From NCBI GenBank assembly GCA_910588775.1, contig CAJURH010000004.1:1-64000 (forward strand): 64,000 bases of DNA, written 5' to 3'. Source of the stretch: an uncultured Lachnospiraceae bacterium. Its GTDB lineage: Bacteria; Bacillota; Clostridia; Lachnospirales; Lachnospiraceae. Positions 41,302-49,516 of the stretch are shown one piece after another; position 1 is the stretch's first letter, and every line of letters starts with the position of its first letter. Below the pieces are notes generated by a model. It made no database searches. It had not been told where the DNA came from and was given only the letters and a program-made list of their open reading frames with translations. The position numbers were made by a program, and so were the translations under genes.

Positions 41302-42066
41302 ATGAGATACTGCAATACCTTGATTGCCGTAAAAGATATGCCCGCGTCGCTACAGTTTTACAAGGATTTATTTGGCCTGGAAGTGGCCACAGATTTGGGG
41401 TGGTGCAAAACATTGACCTGCGGACTGACTTTGCAGGAACATTTTGATGAGATCGCCGGGTTTCCAATCGAAACCATGAAATACCGTTCCAACACCATGG
41501 AACTATACTTTGAGACGGAAAATTTTCAGGAGTTTTTGACGCTTCTGGACGCTCACCCAGAAGTGGAACGCCTTCACGAACCCAGGACTTATCCGTGGCT
41601 TCAGCAGGGCATCCATATCTTCGACCCGGACGGCCATCTCATCGAAATCTCCGAGAGTATGTATTCCGTAGCCTGCCGAGAGTTTGAAAAGGGCGCCAGC
41701 ATAGAAGAAACAGCCCAGCGCACCCAGCATCCGGTGCACGTAGTCCAGGCATGGCACGAAAAATACCAGTCGCCTGCCGCTCCCACTATGAGCGTGTGCG
41801 GAACCGACTGTAGCGCCTGCAGTTGCTACGGGAATATGTGTGAAGGCTGTAACGCCTGCAGCGGTAGAGTTTTCCACGCGCCAGAAGGGCATGCCTGCGC
41901 CATTTATGACTGTGTAACCCATCAGAAAAAACTAAAAAACTGCGGCCAGTGCGACTCCATCCCGTGCCAAATCTGGATGGATACCAAAGACCCCAGCTTT
42001 TCCGACGAAGCGTTTTCCGAAAATGTCAAGACGCGCGTCCAGAACTTGAAAGATACACCGCTCTAA
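41302..42066 (+). CDS. VOC (glyoxalase-like) domain fused to a Cys-rich DUF3795 domain
   Basis: 254 residues. Residues 1-125 are a VOC/bleomycin-resistance-type fold (NTLIAVKDMPASLQFYKDLFGLEV, IHIFDPDGHLIEISE). After a linker resembling an HTH (GASIEETAQRTQHPVHVVQAW), residues about 160-235 are cysteine-rich: SVCGTDCSACSCYGNMCEGC and KNCGQCDSIPC, the DUF3795 pattern, likely a metal or Fe-S site. RBS AGGAGG. A strong hairpin follows. Possibly a redox- or metal-responsive enzyme; the reaction is unknown. Confidence 0.82.
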   Translation: MRYCNTLIAVKDMPASLQFYKDLFGLEVATDLGWCKTLTCGLTLQEHFDEIAGFPIETMKYRSNTMELYFETENFQEFLTLLDAHPEVERLHEPRTYPWLQQGIHIFDPDGHLIEISESMYSVACREFEKGASIEETAQRTQHPVHVVQAWHEKYQSPAAPTMSVCGTDCSACSCYGNMCEGCNACSGRVFHAPEGHACAIYDCVTHQKKLKNCGQCDSIPCQIWMDTKDPSFSDEAFSENVKTRVQNLKDTPL

Positions 42067-42137
42067 AATACATTGAATGGATAATCGCGAAACGCTTGAT
42101 TTGGAAAGACTACGTTGCCCAGTTAACTGATTCATAT

Positions 42138-42171
42138 GGAAACGGACTCCTGCCGATGGGAGTCCGTTTCC
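42138..42171. terminator. Hairpin between the VOC-DUF3795 and ogt-alkD genes
   Basis: 13-bp stem GGAAACGGACTCC/GGAGTCCGTTTCC with an 8-nt loop, lying between convergent genes. The U-tract is poor (CTGTCTAGTTTC). Confidence 0.7.
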
Positions 42172-42175
42172 CTGT

Positions 42176-43399
42176 CTAGTTTCTCTTTTTCATCCGGCGA
42201 ATTTTTTCCTTTTCCCCGTCCTTCACCGCTCTGGACTCCAGAATCTTCTGAAGCGTCTTTTGATATGTAGAATCATCCAGAGACGAACCTTTCAGAAACG
42301 CCCGTGTAGATTCCGGGAACCGAATATAATAGATGGAAATCGCCCAGGCCACCGCCATCTTCACATAATAAGATTCATGGCGTATGCCCTCCAACAGCTT
42401 CATAGCTTCCTCTTTGTAGGATTCTTTCACATAATAATTCAGCAACATCACCGCCGCAAACCGAATGGAATATTCTTCTTTCGCCTGGAAATACGGCTGC
42501 AGAAACGACCATATTTCTTCTGGGTATGTTTTCGCCAGTTTCAACCCGGCACAGAAGCTGTCGCAGGTGGACCAGTTGTCGATTTTCGGCAGGAAATCCC
42601 GAATGCAGTCCATCGCTTCTGGCAGCGGCGCCTGGACTTTCCCAATGACCATTCCCTGAAGCATGACTTCCTCGTAGCTGTCGTCCCGAGCCTGGGCCAG
42701 GTAGGCTCTCCAGTCCCCTTTCGCGATTTTTGCCGCCATCTTGCGCAGCTTCGGCAGACGCACGCCCAGAACGGTTTCCGCAGGGATATTGGGTATAAGG
42801 GAGCTGGCAAACTTCTGGAATTCCGGCTCGGCCAGTTCTTCCAACGCGCGCCGGATAGCGTCTCCATGGACAACGCCCTCGTGGATACCATCCTTGGGGA
42901 TACCATCCCTGGAAGCCATGGCGGCGGCCGGACTTCGGGACGGATTCTCCAGGTCCAACAGGAATTTCTTGACCTCCAGTCCGCCTGCATAGCCGGTGAG
43001 ATCTCCGTTCTTTCCAACCACCCTGTGGCAGGGCACCAGAATCATAAGGGGATTTTTGTGGTTGGCCATGCCCACTGCCCGACAAGCTCTGGGATTCCCC
43101 ACGCTCTTAGCGATTTCCTGGTAACTTCTGGTTTCCCCATAGGGAATGCGGCGCAACGCTTCCCAGACCTTCTTCTGAAAGGCTGTGCCCGCCAAATGTA
43201 TCGGCGCCTCAAATTCCTTTCTCCTGCCGTTCAGATATTCCTTTATCTCCGCAGCCGCCTGGCATAGAAGCGTCGTCTCCTTCAGGTTCATATACAGCTC
43301 CCGCGGACGCTCTCCCAGAAAAACATCCGTAATGCCCAAACCGTCCTCAGCGACGCCCATTGTGCCAATTCTCGTTTCATAAAACCATAGATTTTTCAT
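42176..43399 (-). CDS. Fusion of O6-alkylguanine-DNA alkyltransferase and AlkD-like DNA glycosylase
   Basis: 407 residues. Residues 1-160 are an Ogt/MGMT module: FQKKVWEALRRIPYGETRSYQEIAKSVGNPRACRAVGMANHKNP and the alkyl-acceptor cysteine in ILVPCHRVVGKNGDLTGYAGG. After a linker (about 165-185) residues 190-390 are a HEAT-like AlkD/DNA alkylation repair domain (VRLPKLRKMAAKIAKGDW, NWSTCDSFCAGLK, YYVKMAVAWAISIYYIRFPE). One protein thus handles O6-alkyl and N-alkyl lesions. Start at ATG 43399 by homology, 14 nt after the kinase-like gene. Confidence 0.88.
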   Translation of the reverse strand: MKNLWFYETRIGTMGVAEDGLGITDVFLGERPRELYMNLKETTLLCQAAAEIKEYLNGRRKEFEAPIHLAGTAFQKKVWEALRRIPYGETRSYQEIAKSVGNPRACRAVGMANHKNPLMILVPCHRVVGKNGDLTGYAGGLEVKKFLLDLENPSRSPAAAMASRDGIPKDGIHEGVVHGDAIRRALEELAEPEFQKFASSLIPNIPAETVLGVRLPKLRKMAAKIAKGDWRAYLAQARDDSYEEVMLQGMVIGKVQAPLPEAMDCIRDFLPKIDNWSTCDSFCAGLKLAKTYPEEIWSFLQPYFQAKEEYSIRFAAVMLLNYYVKESYKEEAMKLLEGIRHESYYVKMAVAWAISIYYIRFPESTRAFLKGSSLDDSTYQKTLQKILESRAVKDGEKEKIRRMKKRN

Positions 43400-43413
43400 C
43401 TGTGAGATACCTT

Positions 43414-44007
43414 TTACAAAAACTGCGCAATCATCTTCGCGCAGACTTCCACTCCCAGCTTGGAGCTGTCCAGCATCATATGATAATACTGTCTGTCCCG
43501 CCATTTCCTGGCGGTATTGGCTTCGTAGAACCCAGAGCGGCGTTTATCGAACCTTTTCAACACGCTCTGCGCTTCCTTTTCTGAAATCCCATAACTCTCA
43601 ACGGCGCGCCGCATCCGGTATTCGTGGTTTGCGTAAATAAAAACGTTCAGCACGTCTGTCCTCTCCCGAAGCGCCCACCCAGCGCAGCGGCCCACAAACA
43701 CGCAGCGACCTTCCATGGCCAGCCTCTCTACAATCTGGTTTTCTGTGAGAAATAACCGTCCTTCTTCTGTCAGGCCATCTCCCTGTCCGGCGGCGCGGGC
43801 CGCCATGCCGATAGAATACAGCAGGCTATTGGTGAAATTTTCTTCCAAATGTTCAATATATTCCGCTTTCGTATTCCATTCCTGCGCCGCCATCTGAAGG
43901 ATATCCCTGCCGTAACAGGGAATCCCCAGCATTTCCCCCACCCGCGCGCCTATATCCTGGCCTCCGGTGGCATACTCCCGTTCAATCGCCACAATCTGAT
44001 ATCCCAT
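43414..44007 (-). CDS. Cytidylate kinase-like family protein
   Basis: 197 residues. It starts IVAIEREYATGGQDIGARVGEMLGIPCYGRDIL, the P-loop variant of the cytidylate-kinase-like (CMK-like, PF13189) family, followed by CVFVGRCAGWALRERTDVLNVFIYA near 100 and RRSGFYEANTARKWRDRQYYHMMLDSSKLG near 152. These proteins are common in Clostridia and their substrates are not settled. Its ATG directly follows the stop of the ABC exporter gene. Confidence 0.85.
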   Translation of the reverse strand: MGYQIVAIEREYATGGQDIGARVGEMLGIPCYGRDILQMAAQEWNTKAEYIEHLEENFTNSLLYSIGMAARAAGQGDGLTEEGRLFLTENQIVERLAMEGRCVFVGRCAGWALRERTDVLNVFIYANHEYRMRRAVESYGISEKEAQSVLKRFDKRRSGFYEANTARKWRDRQYYHMMLDSSKLGVEVCAKMIAQFL

Positions 44008-45858
44008 TTACACCGCCTCCGCTTTCTCAAACTGGCTGTTATAAAGCCCTGCATAAAATCCCTGGGCCGCAATCAGCTCTTCATGATCGCCCTGTTCAAT
44101 AATGTCCCCGTCCTTCATCACCAGAATCAGATCCGCATCCCGTATGGTGGACAGCCGATGGGCGATGACAAAGCTGGTCCGGCCCTCCATCAGGTTATCC
44201 ATGGCTTTTTGAATCTGCACTTCGGTGCGGGTATCCACCGAGGACGTGGCTTCATCCAGAATCAGGATTCGATTATCCGCCAAAATAGCCCTAGCAATGG
44301 TCAAGAGCTGCTTCTGTCCCTGGGACACGTTGCTGGTCTCCTCGTTTAACTCCATCTGATAGCCTCCCGGCTGGGTCATGATGAAATCATGGATGTGGGC
44401 CGCTTTCGCCGCCGCCACCACCTCCTCGTCGGTGGCGTCCAGCCTGCCATAGCGGATATTTTCCATAATCGTGCCGTTAAACAACCAGGTATCCTGCAAA
44501 ACCATGCCAAACATTTCCCGAAGCTGGCTCCTGTGAAAATCCTGCACGTTATGGCCATCCACCTTCACCGCCCCTTTGTTCACGTCGTAAAACCGCATCA
44601 AAAGTTTCACCATGGTGGTCTTTCCCGCGCCGGTGGGTCCGACAATGGCCACCTTCTGGCCGTCCTTCACCTCCGCGGAGAAATCATGGATAACCACATG
44701 TTCCGGGTTATAGCCAAATGCCACATGGTCGAATTCCACATTCCCTTTCAGATTGGCTATATTCACGGGATTTTCCGCCAACTGGTCTTCTTCCTCCTCG
44801 TCCAGGAATTCAAATACCCGCTCCGCCGCCGCTGCCGTGGACTGAAGCATATTGGTCACCTGGGCTACCTGTGTGATGGGCTGGGTAAAACTGCGGATGT
44901 ACTGGAAAAAGGACTGGATGTCTCCCACTTCGATGGATTTCTGAATGACAAAATATCCGCCCAGAAGAGCCACCATCACGTAACCCACATTCCCCACAAA
45001 CTGCATCACCGGCATCATAATCCCAGAGAAAAACTGGGATTTCCAGGCGGATTCGTACAGCTTCTGGTTGGTTTCTTCGAAGACGTTCACCACATCCTCT
45101 TCCTTATTAAATGCCTTCACAATAGAGTGGCCCGCGTAAATTTCCTCAATCTGTCCATTCACCTCGCCCAGATACTTCTGCTGCCCCCGGAAATATTTCT
45201 GGGAATGCTTCATTACCGTGCCGATAATCCCCATGGAGACAGGCAAAATCAGAAGCGCGCACAGAGTCATCCACACATTAATGCTGAACATCATAACCAG
45301 CACGCCAATAATCATGGTCACTGAGGTAATCAGCTGGGTCACGCTCTGGTTCAGACTCTGTTGCAGGGTATCCACGTCGTTGGTCACCCTGGAGAGGATT
45401 TCCCCGTGGGTTCTGCTCTCAAAATATTTCATGGGCATCCGGTGCATTTTTTTCGATATATCCCGGCGCATGGAATAAGTCACATCGTTGGAAATGCCCG
45501 TCATCACGAATCCCTGGATAAATGTAAAGCATGCGCTGACCAGGTAAAGTCCCAGCACGCCCAGGAGGATTTCCCCAATCCGGGTAAAATTAATCGCTCC
45601 CGTACCGCTGACCTTAGCCACCAGGCCGTTAAACAGCTCCGTGGTGGCTTTCCCCAGAATCTTCGGGCCTACAATGCTGAACACCGTGCCCGCCACGGCG
45701 AAAATCAACATAAACAGAAAACGTATTTTGTATTTATCCATATACCGGAACAATTTCCTCAGTGTGCCTTTAAAATCCTTGGCTTTCTCGCCACCGCCCA
45801 TTCCGTGGCCATGGCCCATGGGGCCTCTGGGCCTGACATCTCTTCTTTCTTCACTCAT
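44008..45858 (-). CDS. ABC exporter half, canonical NBD (heterodimer partner)
   Basis: 616 residues: a six-helix exporter membrane domain (about 45-340) and a nucleotide-binding domain with Walker A GPTGAGKTT, signature NVSQGQKQLLTIARA (VSQGQ instead of LSGGQ) and Walker B ILILDEATSSVDTRT with the catalytic glutamate. The partner at 45855-48020 has the complementary defects, as in heterodimeric exporters such as BmrCD or TM287/288. A start-stop ATGA overlap couples the two. Probable multidrug exporter under MarR control. Confidence 0.9.
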   Translation of the reverse strand: MSEERRDVRPRGPMGHGHGMGGGEKAKDFKGTLRKLFRYMDKYKIRFLFMLIFAVAGTVFSIVGPKILGKATTELFNGLVAKVSGTGAINFTRIGEILLGVLGLYLVSACFTFIQGFVMTGISNDVTYSMRRDISKKMHRMPMKYFESRTHGEILSRVTNDVDTLQQSLNQSVTQLITSVTMIIGVLVMMFSINVWMTLCALLILPVSMGIIGTVMKHSQKYFRGQQKYLGEVNGQIEEIYAGHSIVKAFNKEEDVVNVFEETNQKLYESAWKSQFFSGIMMPVMQFVGNVGYVMVALLGGYFVIQKSIEVGDIQSFFQYIRSFTQPITQVAQVTNMLQSTAAAAERVFEFLDEEEEDQLAENPVNIANLKGNVEFDHVAFGYNPEHVVIHDFSAEVKDGQKVAIVGPTGAGKTTMVKLLMRFYDVNKGAVKVDGHNVQDFHRSQLREMFGMVLQDTWLFNGTIMENIRYGRLDATDEEVVAAAKAAHIHDFIMTQPGGYQMELNEETSNVSQGQKQLLTIARAILADNRILILDEATSSVDTRTEVQIQKAMDNLMEGRTSFVIAHRLSTIRDADLILVMKDGDIIEQGDHEELIAAQGFYAGLYNSQFEKAEAV

Positions 45859-48020
45859 CCTGCCAACTCCTCCTCTGATAACTGTGACATGGCAATCTGG
45901 CGATAGACTTCACAGCTCTCCATCAGTTCCCGATGGGTTCCCTGTCCAGCCACCCGCCCCCGATCCAGAACAACAATCAAATCCGCATGGATAATGGTGC
46001 TGATTCGCTGGGCCACAATCAGCGTGGTAGTCTCGGCCGTAACTTTTTTCAAAGCCTTCCGAAGCGCCACGTCCGTCTTAAAGTCCAGGGCGGAAAAACT
46101 GTCATCAAACAACAGGATTTCCGGCTGCTTTGCGATGGCCCTGGCAATGGACAGCCGCTGCTTCTGGCCGCCGGATACGTTGGAACCACCCTGTGCAATG
46201 GGCGATTCATATTTCTCCGGTTTCTCCATAATAAATTCTTCCGCTTGGGCGATGGCCGCCGCCTGCTCCACCTGGGTCTGAGGCGCGCCAGGACAGCCGT
46301 ATGCGATGTTGGAATGAATGGTGCCGGAGAACAAAACGCCCTTTTGGGGCACATAACCCAGTTTATCCCGCAAATCTCTCTGGCTCATCTGGCGCACATC
46401 CACCCCATCCACTTTCACCGATCCTTCCGTCACATCGTAGAACCGTGGAATCAGATTTAACAAAGTGCTCTTTCCGCTGCCGGTGCTGCCGATGAACGCC
46501 ACCGTCTGTCCTTTTTTCGCTGTAAACGTAATGTCCCGCAGAACCTTTTCATCCGCATCCGGGTAAGAGAAGGAAACGCGCTCAAAGGCAACCGTGCCTT
46601 TCTCCCCTGTATGGGCTTTCTTCGGATTTTCCGGGTCGTTTATTATGGACTCCGTGTCCAGAACTTCCGCAATCCGGCTGGCGGACACGCTGGCCCGAGG
46701 CAACATGATGGAAAGCATGGTCAACATTAAAAAGCTCATGATAATCTGCATAGCGTACTGGATAAACGCCATCATATCCCCCACCTGCATGCTTCCGTTA
46801 TCCACCGCATGGGCTCCCGTGTACACAATCAGCACGGAAACGCCGTTCATAATCAGCATCATGGCCGGCATCATAAAAGTCATACACCGGTTTACGAACA
46901 GCGTGGTTTTCGTCAAATCCCAGTTGGCTTTCTCAAAACGCTCTTCCTCATGCCGCTCCCGGCTGAACGCCCGAATAACTGGGAGTCCTGTGAGGATTTC
47001 CCGGGTCACCAGATTCAGACGGTCAATCAATACCTGCAGTTTCTTAAACCGTGGCATGGCGACCCCGAATAACACAAGCATCAAAAGCAAAACCATCCCC
47101 ACGGCCAGCGCGATAATCCAACTCATGGACGCGTCAGTTCTCAAAACTTTCAGAATGCCGCCAATCCCCATTATGGGCGCATACATGGCAATCCGGAAAA
47201 CCATGGCCATCATAAGCTGGATTTGCTGAATGTCGTTGGAACTTCTGGTAATCAGGGAAGCCGTAGAAAACCGGTTGTACTCCCCGCTGGAAAATCCAAT
47301 GACTTTACGGTAGATGGCATTTCGCAGATCATGCCCTGTCACCGCCGCCACCCGCGCCGACAAAAACGTCACAAGAACCGCCGCCAGCATGCTCAAAAAA
47401 GCCAGCCCCAACATCAGAAGCCCGATTTTCAGAATGTACCGAATCTGCATCCGATCCACATCTCGGCCCAACTCCTGGTATTCCTGCTGAATGTAAGACA
47501 CCGCCGTCTGGGTAATCAGAGAATCCGGCATGGCGTCAATCTGCTGGCTGGATTCCTCCAACGTCTGCTCCAACGCTTTAGGCGGCATCCGCTTTATCGC
47601 CTCCAGAAGATCCGCTTCCTCGGGCAGGCCCATCTGGCCCTTAATCATCTGGGCGCGCTCCTCGTCCTGGGTCAGTGAATACAGCATGAGAATTGGTTTT
47701 CCCAGAATGTCATTGAGCCTCTGCCGCTCTTCCTTGGTCGTCTCTTCTTTTAAGACATAGCGCTCCTCCTCTTTCTCGTAATGGCTCTCCACCTCTTTGA
47801 GGCTGTCTTCATCCATGAACAATTCCAGATTCTCCATGGAAAAAGTCCGGATTTCCTCCGGCACAGCATCCAAAATTCCCTTTTGCTGGATACCCACATT
47901 GACAATATCCGAAGTGTACGTGGGCATCGACAGGTCACAGTACGCCTGTAGGAAAAGCAACGCCATGATACAGAAAATGTATCCGGCGGAACGCTTCAGA
48001 TATTTTACAATCTTACTCAT
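45855..48020 (-). CDS. ABC exporter half, degenerate catalytic site (heterodimer partner)
   Basis: 721 residues, longer than its partner because of a 120-residue extracellular insertion between the first two helices (FMDEDSLKEVESHYEKEEE ... DSLITQTAVSYIQQEYQELGRD). NBD near 485-700: Walker A GSTGSGKSTLLNL, signature NVSGGQKQRLSIARA, Walker B ILLFDDSFSALD with aspartate in place of the catalytic glutamate. This asymmetry is the hallmark of heterodimeric exporters. RBS AAAGGAG. It follows the MarR gene by 56 nt. Confidence 0.9.
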   Translation of the reverse strand: MSKIVKYLKRSAGYIFCIMALLFLQAYCDLSMPTYTSDIVNVGIQQKGILDAVPEEIRTFSMENLELFMDEDSLKEVESHYEKEEERYVLKEETTKEERQRLNDILGKPILMLYSLTQDEERAQMIKGQMGLPEEADLLEAIKRMPPKALEQTLEESSQQIDAMPDSLITQTAVSYIQQEYQELGRDVDRMQIRYILKIGLLMLGLAFLSMLAAVLVTFLSARVAAVTGHDLRNAIYRKVIGFSSGEYNRFSTASLITRSSNDIQQIQLMMAMVFRIAMYAPIMGIGGILKVLRTDASMSWIIALAVGMVLLLMLVLFGVAMPRFKKLQVLIDRLNLVTREILTGLPVIRAFSRERHEEERFEKANWDLTKTTLFVNRCMTFMMPAMMLIMNGVSVLIVYTGAHAVDNGSMQVGDMMAFIQYAMQIIMSFLMLTMLSIMLPRASVSASRIAEVLDTESIINDPENPKKAHTGEKGTVAFERVSFSYPDADEKVLRDITFTAKKGQTVAFIGSTGSGKSTLLNLIPRFYDVTEGSVKVDGVDVRQMSQRDLRDKLGYVPQKGVLFSGTIHSNIAYGCPGAPQTQVEQAAAIAQAEEFIMEKPEKYESPIAQGGSNVSGGQKQRLSIARAIAKQPEILLFDDSFSALDFKTDVALRKALKKVTAETTTLIVAQRISTIIHADLIVVLDRGRVAGQGTHRELMESCEVYRQIAMSQLSEEELAG

Positions 48021-48076
48021 AAATTCGCATGTCTCCTTTCCATCCTTTTACCATCCCATCAATTACAAAATCTCTT

Positions 48077-48556
48077 TCAAATGCTATGCGTTTGGTCAAA
48101 ATCATTTTTGATTCGCTCTGTTATCTCGATGGATTCTATGTTTTCAATCAACTGCTTCAGAAACCGAGACAGCAGACAGATTTCCGCTTCTGTGAAATTT
48201 CTGGTCATCTGGACCTCATTCTTCTCCATCATCCCTTCCAGCCGCCTGGCTACATCCCGTCCCTTCTCGGTTAAGTAAATGCGGGACACCCGCTGGTCCC
48301 TCTCATCCTGCCTGCGACAAATATAGTCCGCCTTCTCCAGCCGCTGCAGCGATACGTTCACCGTGGGCGGCTTCACCTTCACCCGATTGGCAATCTCTTT
48401 CTGACTTAAGCCCTCCTCTCGGAAAAGGTGCCACAGAATCGGCGGCTGTCCCGGGTGCAGACCAAACTTGTTTAAAAGCTGAAAATTCTTCTGAAAATAT
48501 GCATGGGTCGCCCGCATAAACAGCCCCTGAATGCTGTTTTCCAGTTTTTCATCCAT
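48077..48556 (-). CDS. MarR-family repressor of the ABC exporter operon
   Basis: 159 residues. MarR winged helix: GLSQKEIANRVKVKPPTVNVSLQRLEKADYICRRQDERDQRVSRIYLTEKGRDV near residues 49-100, including the wing DERDQR. Start at ATG 48556 (MDEKLENSIQ) with GGGGTGAG about 9 nt upstream; an upstream ATG at 48589 would add 11 residues. It heads the operon with both exporter genes. A repeat motif TTAATTAGCTGAATA at 48592 overlaps its promoter region and is the likely operator. Confidence 0.9.
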   Translation of the reverse strand: MDEKLENSIQGLFMRATHAYFQKNFQLLNKFGLHPGQPPILWHLFREEGLSQKEIANRVKVKPPTVNVSLQRLEKADYICRRQDERDQRVSRIYLTEKGRDVARRLEGMMEKNEVQMTRNFTEAEICLLSRFLKQLIENIESIEITERIKNDFDQTHSI

Positions 48557-48591
48557 TATTTCTCTCACCCCACTTTCCAATCCCGGCATAA

Positions 48592-48606
48592 TTAATTAGC
48601 TGAATA
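48592..48606. promoter_or_regulatory. Putative MarR operator, copy 1
   Basis: TTAATTAGCTGAATA, just upstream of the marR gene and next to a TATACT-like -10. The near-identical copy at 48700 differs by one base. Confidence 0.5.
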
Positions 48607-48699
48607 ATAGTATAGTAAGGTATTTAAACCAATATAACAAGAGTCTTTGGTAATTTTATACTTTATTAAGAATTCTAAACAGACAAACTAACCGTATAT

Positions 48700-48714
48700 T
48701 TAATTAGTTGAATA
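48700..48714. promoter_or_regulatory. Putative MarR operator, copy 2
   Basis: TTAATTAGTTGAATA, 14 of 15 bases identical to copy 1, in the divergent region between marR and the response-regulator gene. It could link control of both transcripts. Confidence 0.45.
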
Positions 48715-48841
48715 TCTATTAAAATGTCCAATTCAAAGAAAAATGCCACGAAAATATTTGGCGGAAAGTAAAAGATTTAATAAATGGATACAGAAAAGAT
48801 ATATTGCCGTGATAAGATACTACACGAAAGGAGGCCACAAT

Positions 48842-49516
48842 ATGACCCAAAAACTTCTGGTGGTGGAAAACGCTCCTCTGATGCAGGAGGCCATCACCGA
48901 TTATTTCACCAGCAAAAGCTGGCAGGTGCAAGCAGCCGCCAATGGAGAAGAGGCTTTGGAGCTTCTGGCGCGAAACAGCTTTCACCTGGCGCTGTTGGAC
49001 GTAATGATGCCCAAAATGAACGGATTCACCCTGTGCGGCAAAATCCGGGAGACCAGCGACATTCCCATTATCTTCATCACCGCCCGCGTGCTAGAAGAAG
49101 ACGAGTTAAACGGCTACGCGCTGGGCGCCGACGACTACGTGACTAAGCCCTTCTCCTTGCCAGTCCTTTACGCCAAAGCGATGGCCCTTTTAAAACGCGC
49201 TTCATCCACAGGCATAGACCAGCGGTTGCGTGCGGGCTCTCTGGAAATTGATCTGAACGCCCATCAAATATGGAACCAGGGAGCGCCTGTGCATCTTCCG
49301 CCAAAAGAATACGAGATGCTGCTTTTCTTTCTGGAAAACCCTGGGCGGATTTTCAGTCGGGAACAGCTCCTAATCCGCTTCTGGAGCTATGAATTTGACG
49401 GAAGCGAACGGGTGGTGGACAACCGCATCAAGAAACTGAGAAAAGCCATCGGCGCCTGTGGCTGCGTCATCCAGACCGTGCGCAAATGCGGATACCGTAT
49501 GGAGGTGAAACCATGA
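48842..49516 (+). CDS. OmpR-family response regulator
   Basis: 224 residues. Receiver domain with phospho-acceptor D53 in LLDVMMPKMNGF, T in FITAR near 85 and K in DDYVTKPF near 103. The acidic pocket at the N-terminus reads VVENAP, so only one acidic residue stands where DD or ED is usual. The C-terminal winged helix (about 130-224) has HLPPKEYEMLLFFLENPGRIFSREQLL and RVVDNRIKKLRKAI. RBS AAAGGAGG before ATG 48842. ATGA overlap with the kinase gene. Divergent from the MarR-exporter operon. Confidence 0.92.
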   Translation: MTQKLLVVENAPLMQEAITDYFTSKSWQVQAAANGEEALELLARNSFHLALLDVMMPKMNGFTLCGKIRETSDIPIIFITARVLEEDELNGYALGADDYVTKPFSLPVLYAKAMALLKRASSTGIDQRLRAGSLEIDLNAHQIWNQGAPVHLPPKEYEMLLFFLENPGRIFSREQLLIRFWSYEFDGSERVVDNRIKKLRKAIGACGCVIQTVRKCGYRMEVKP

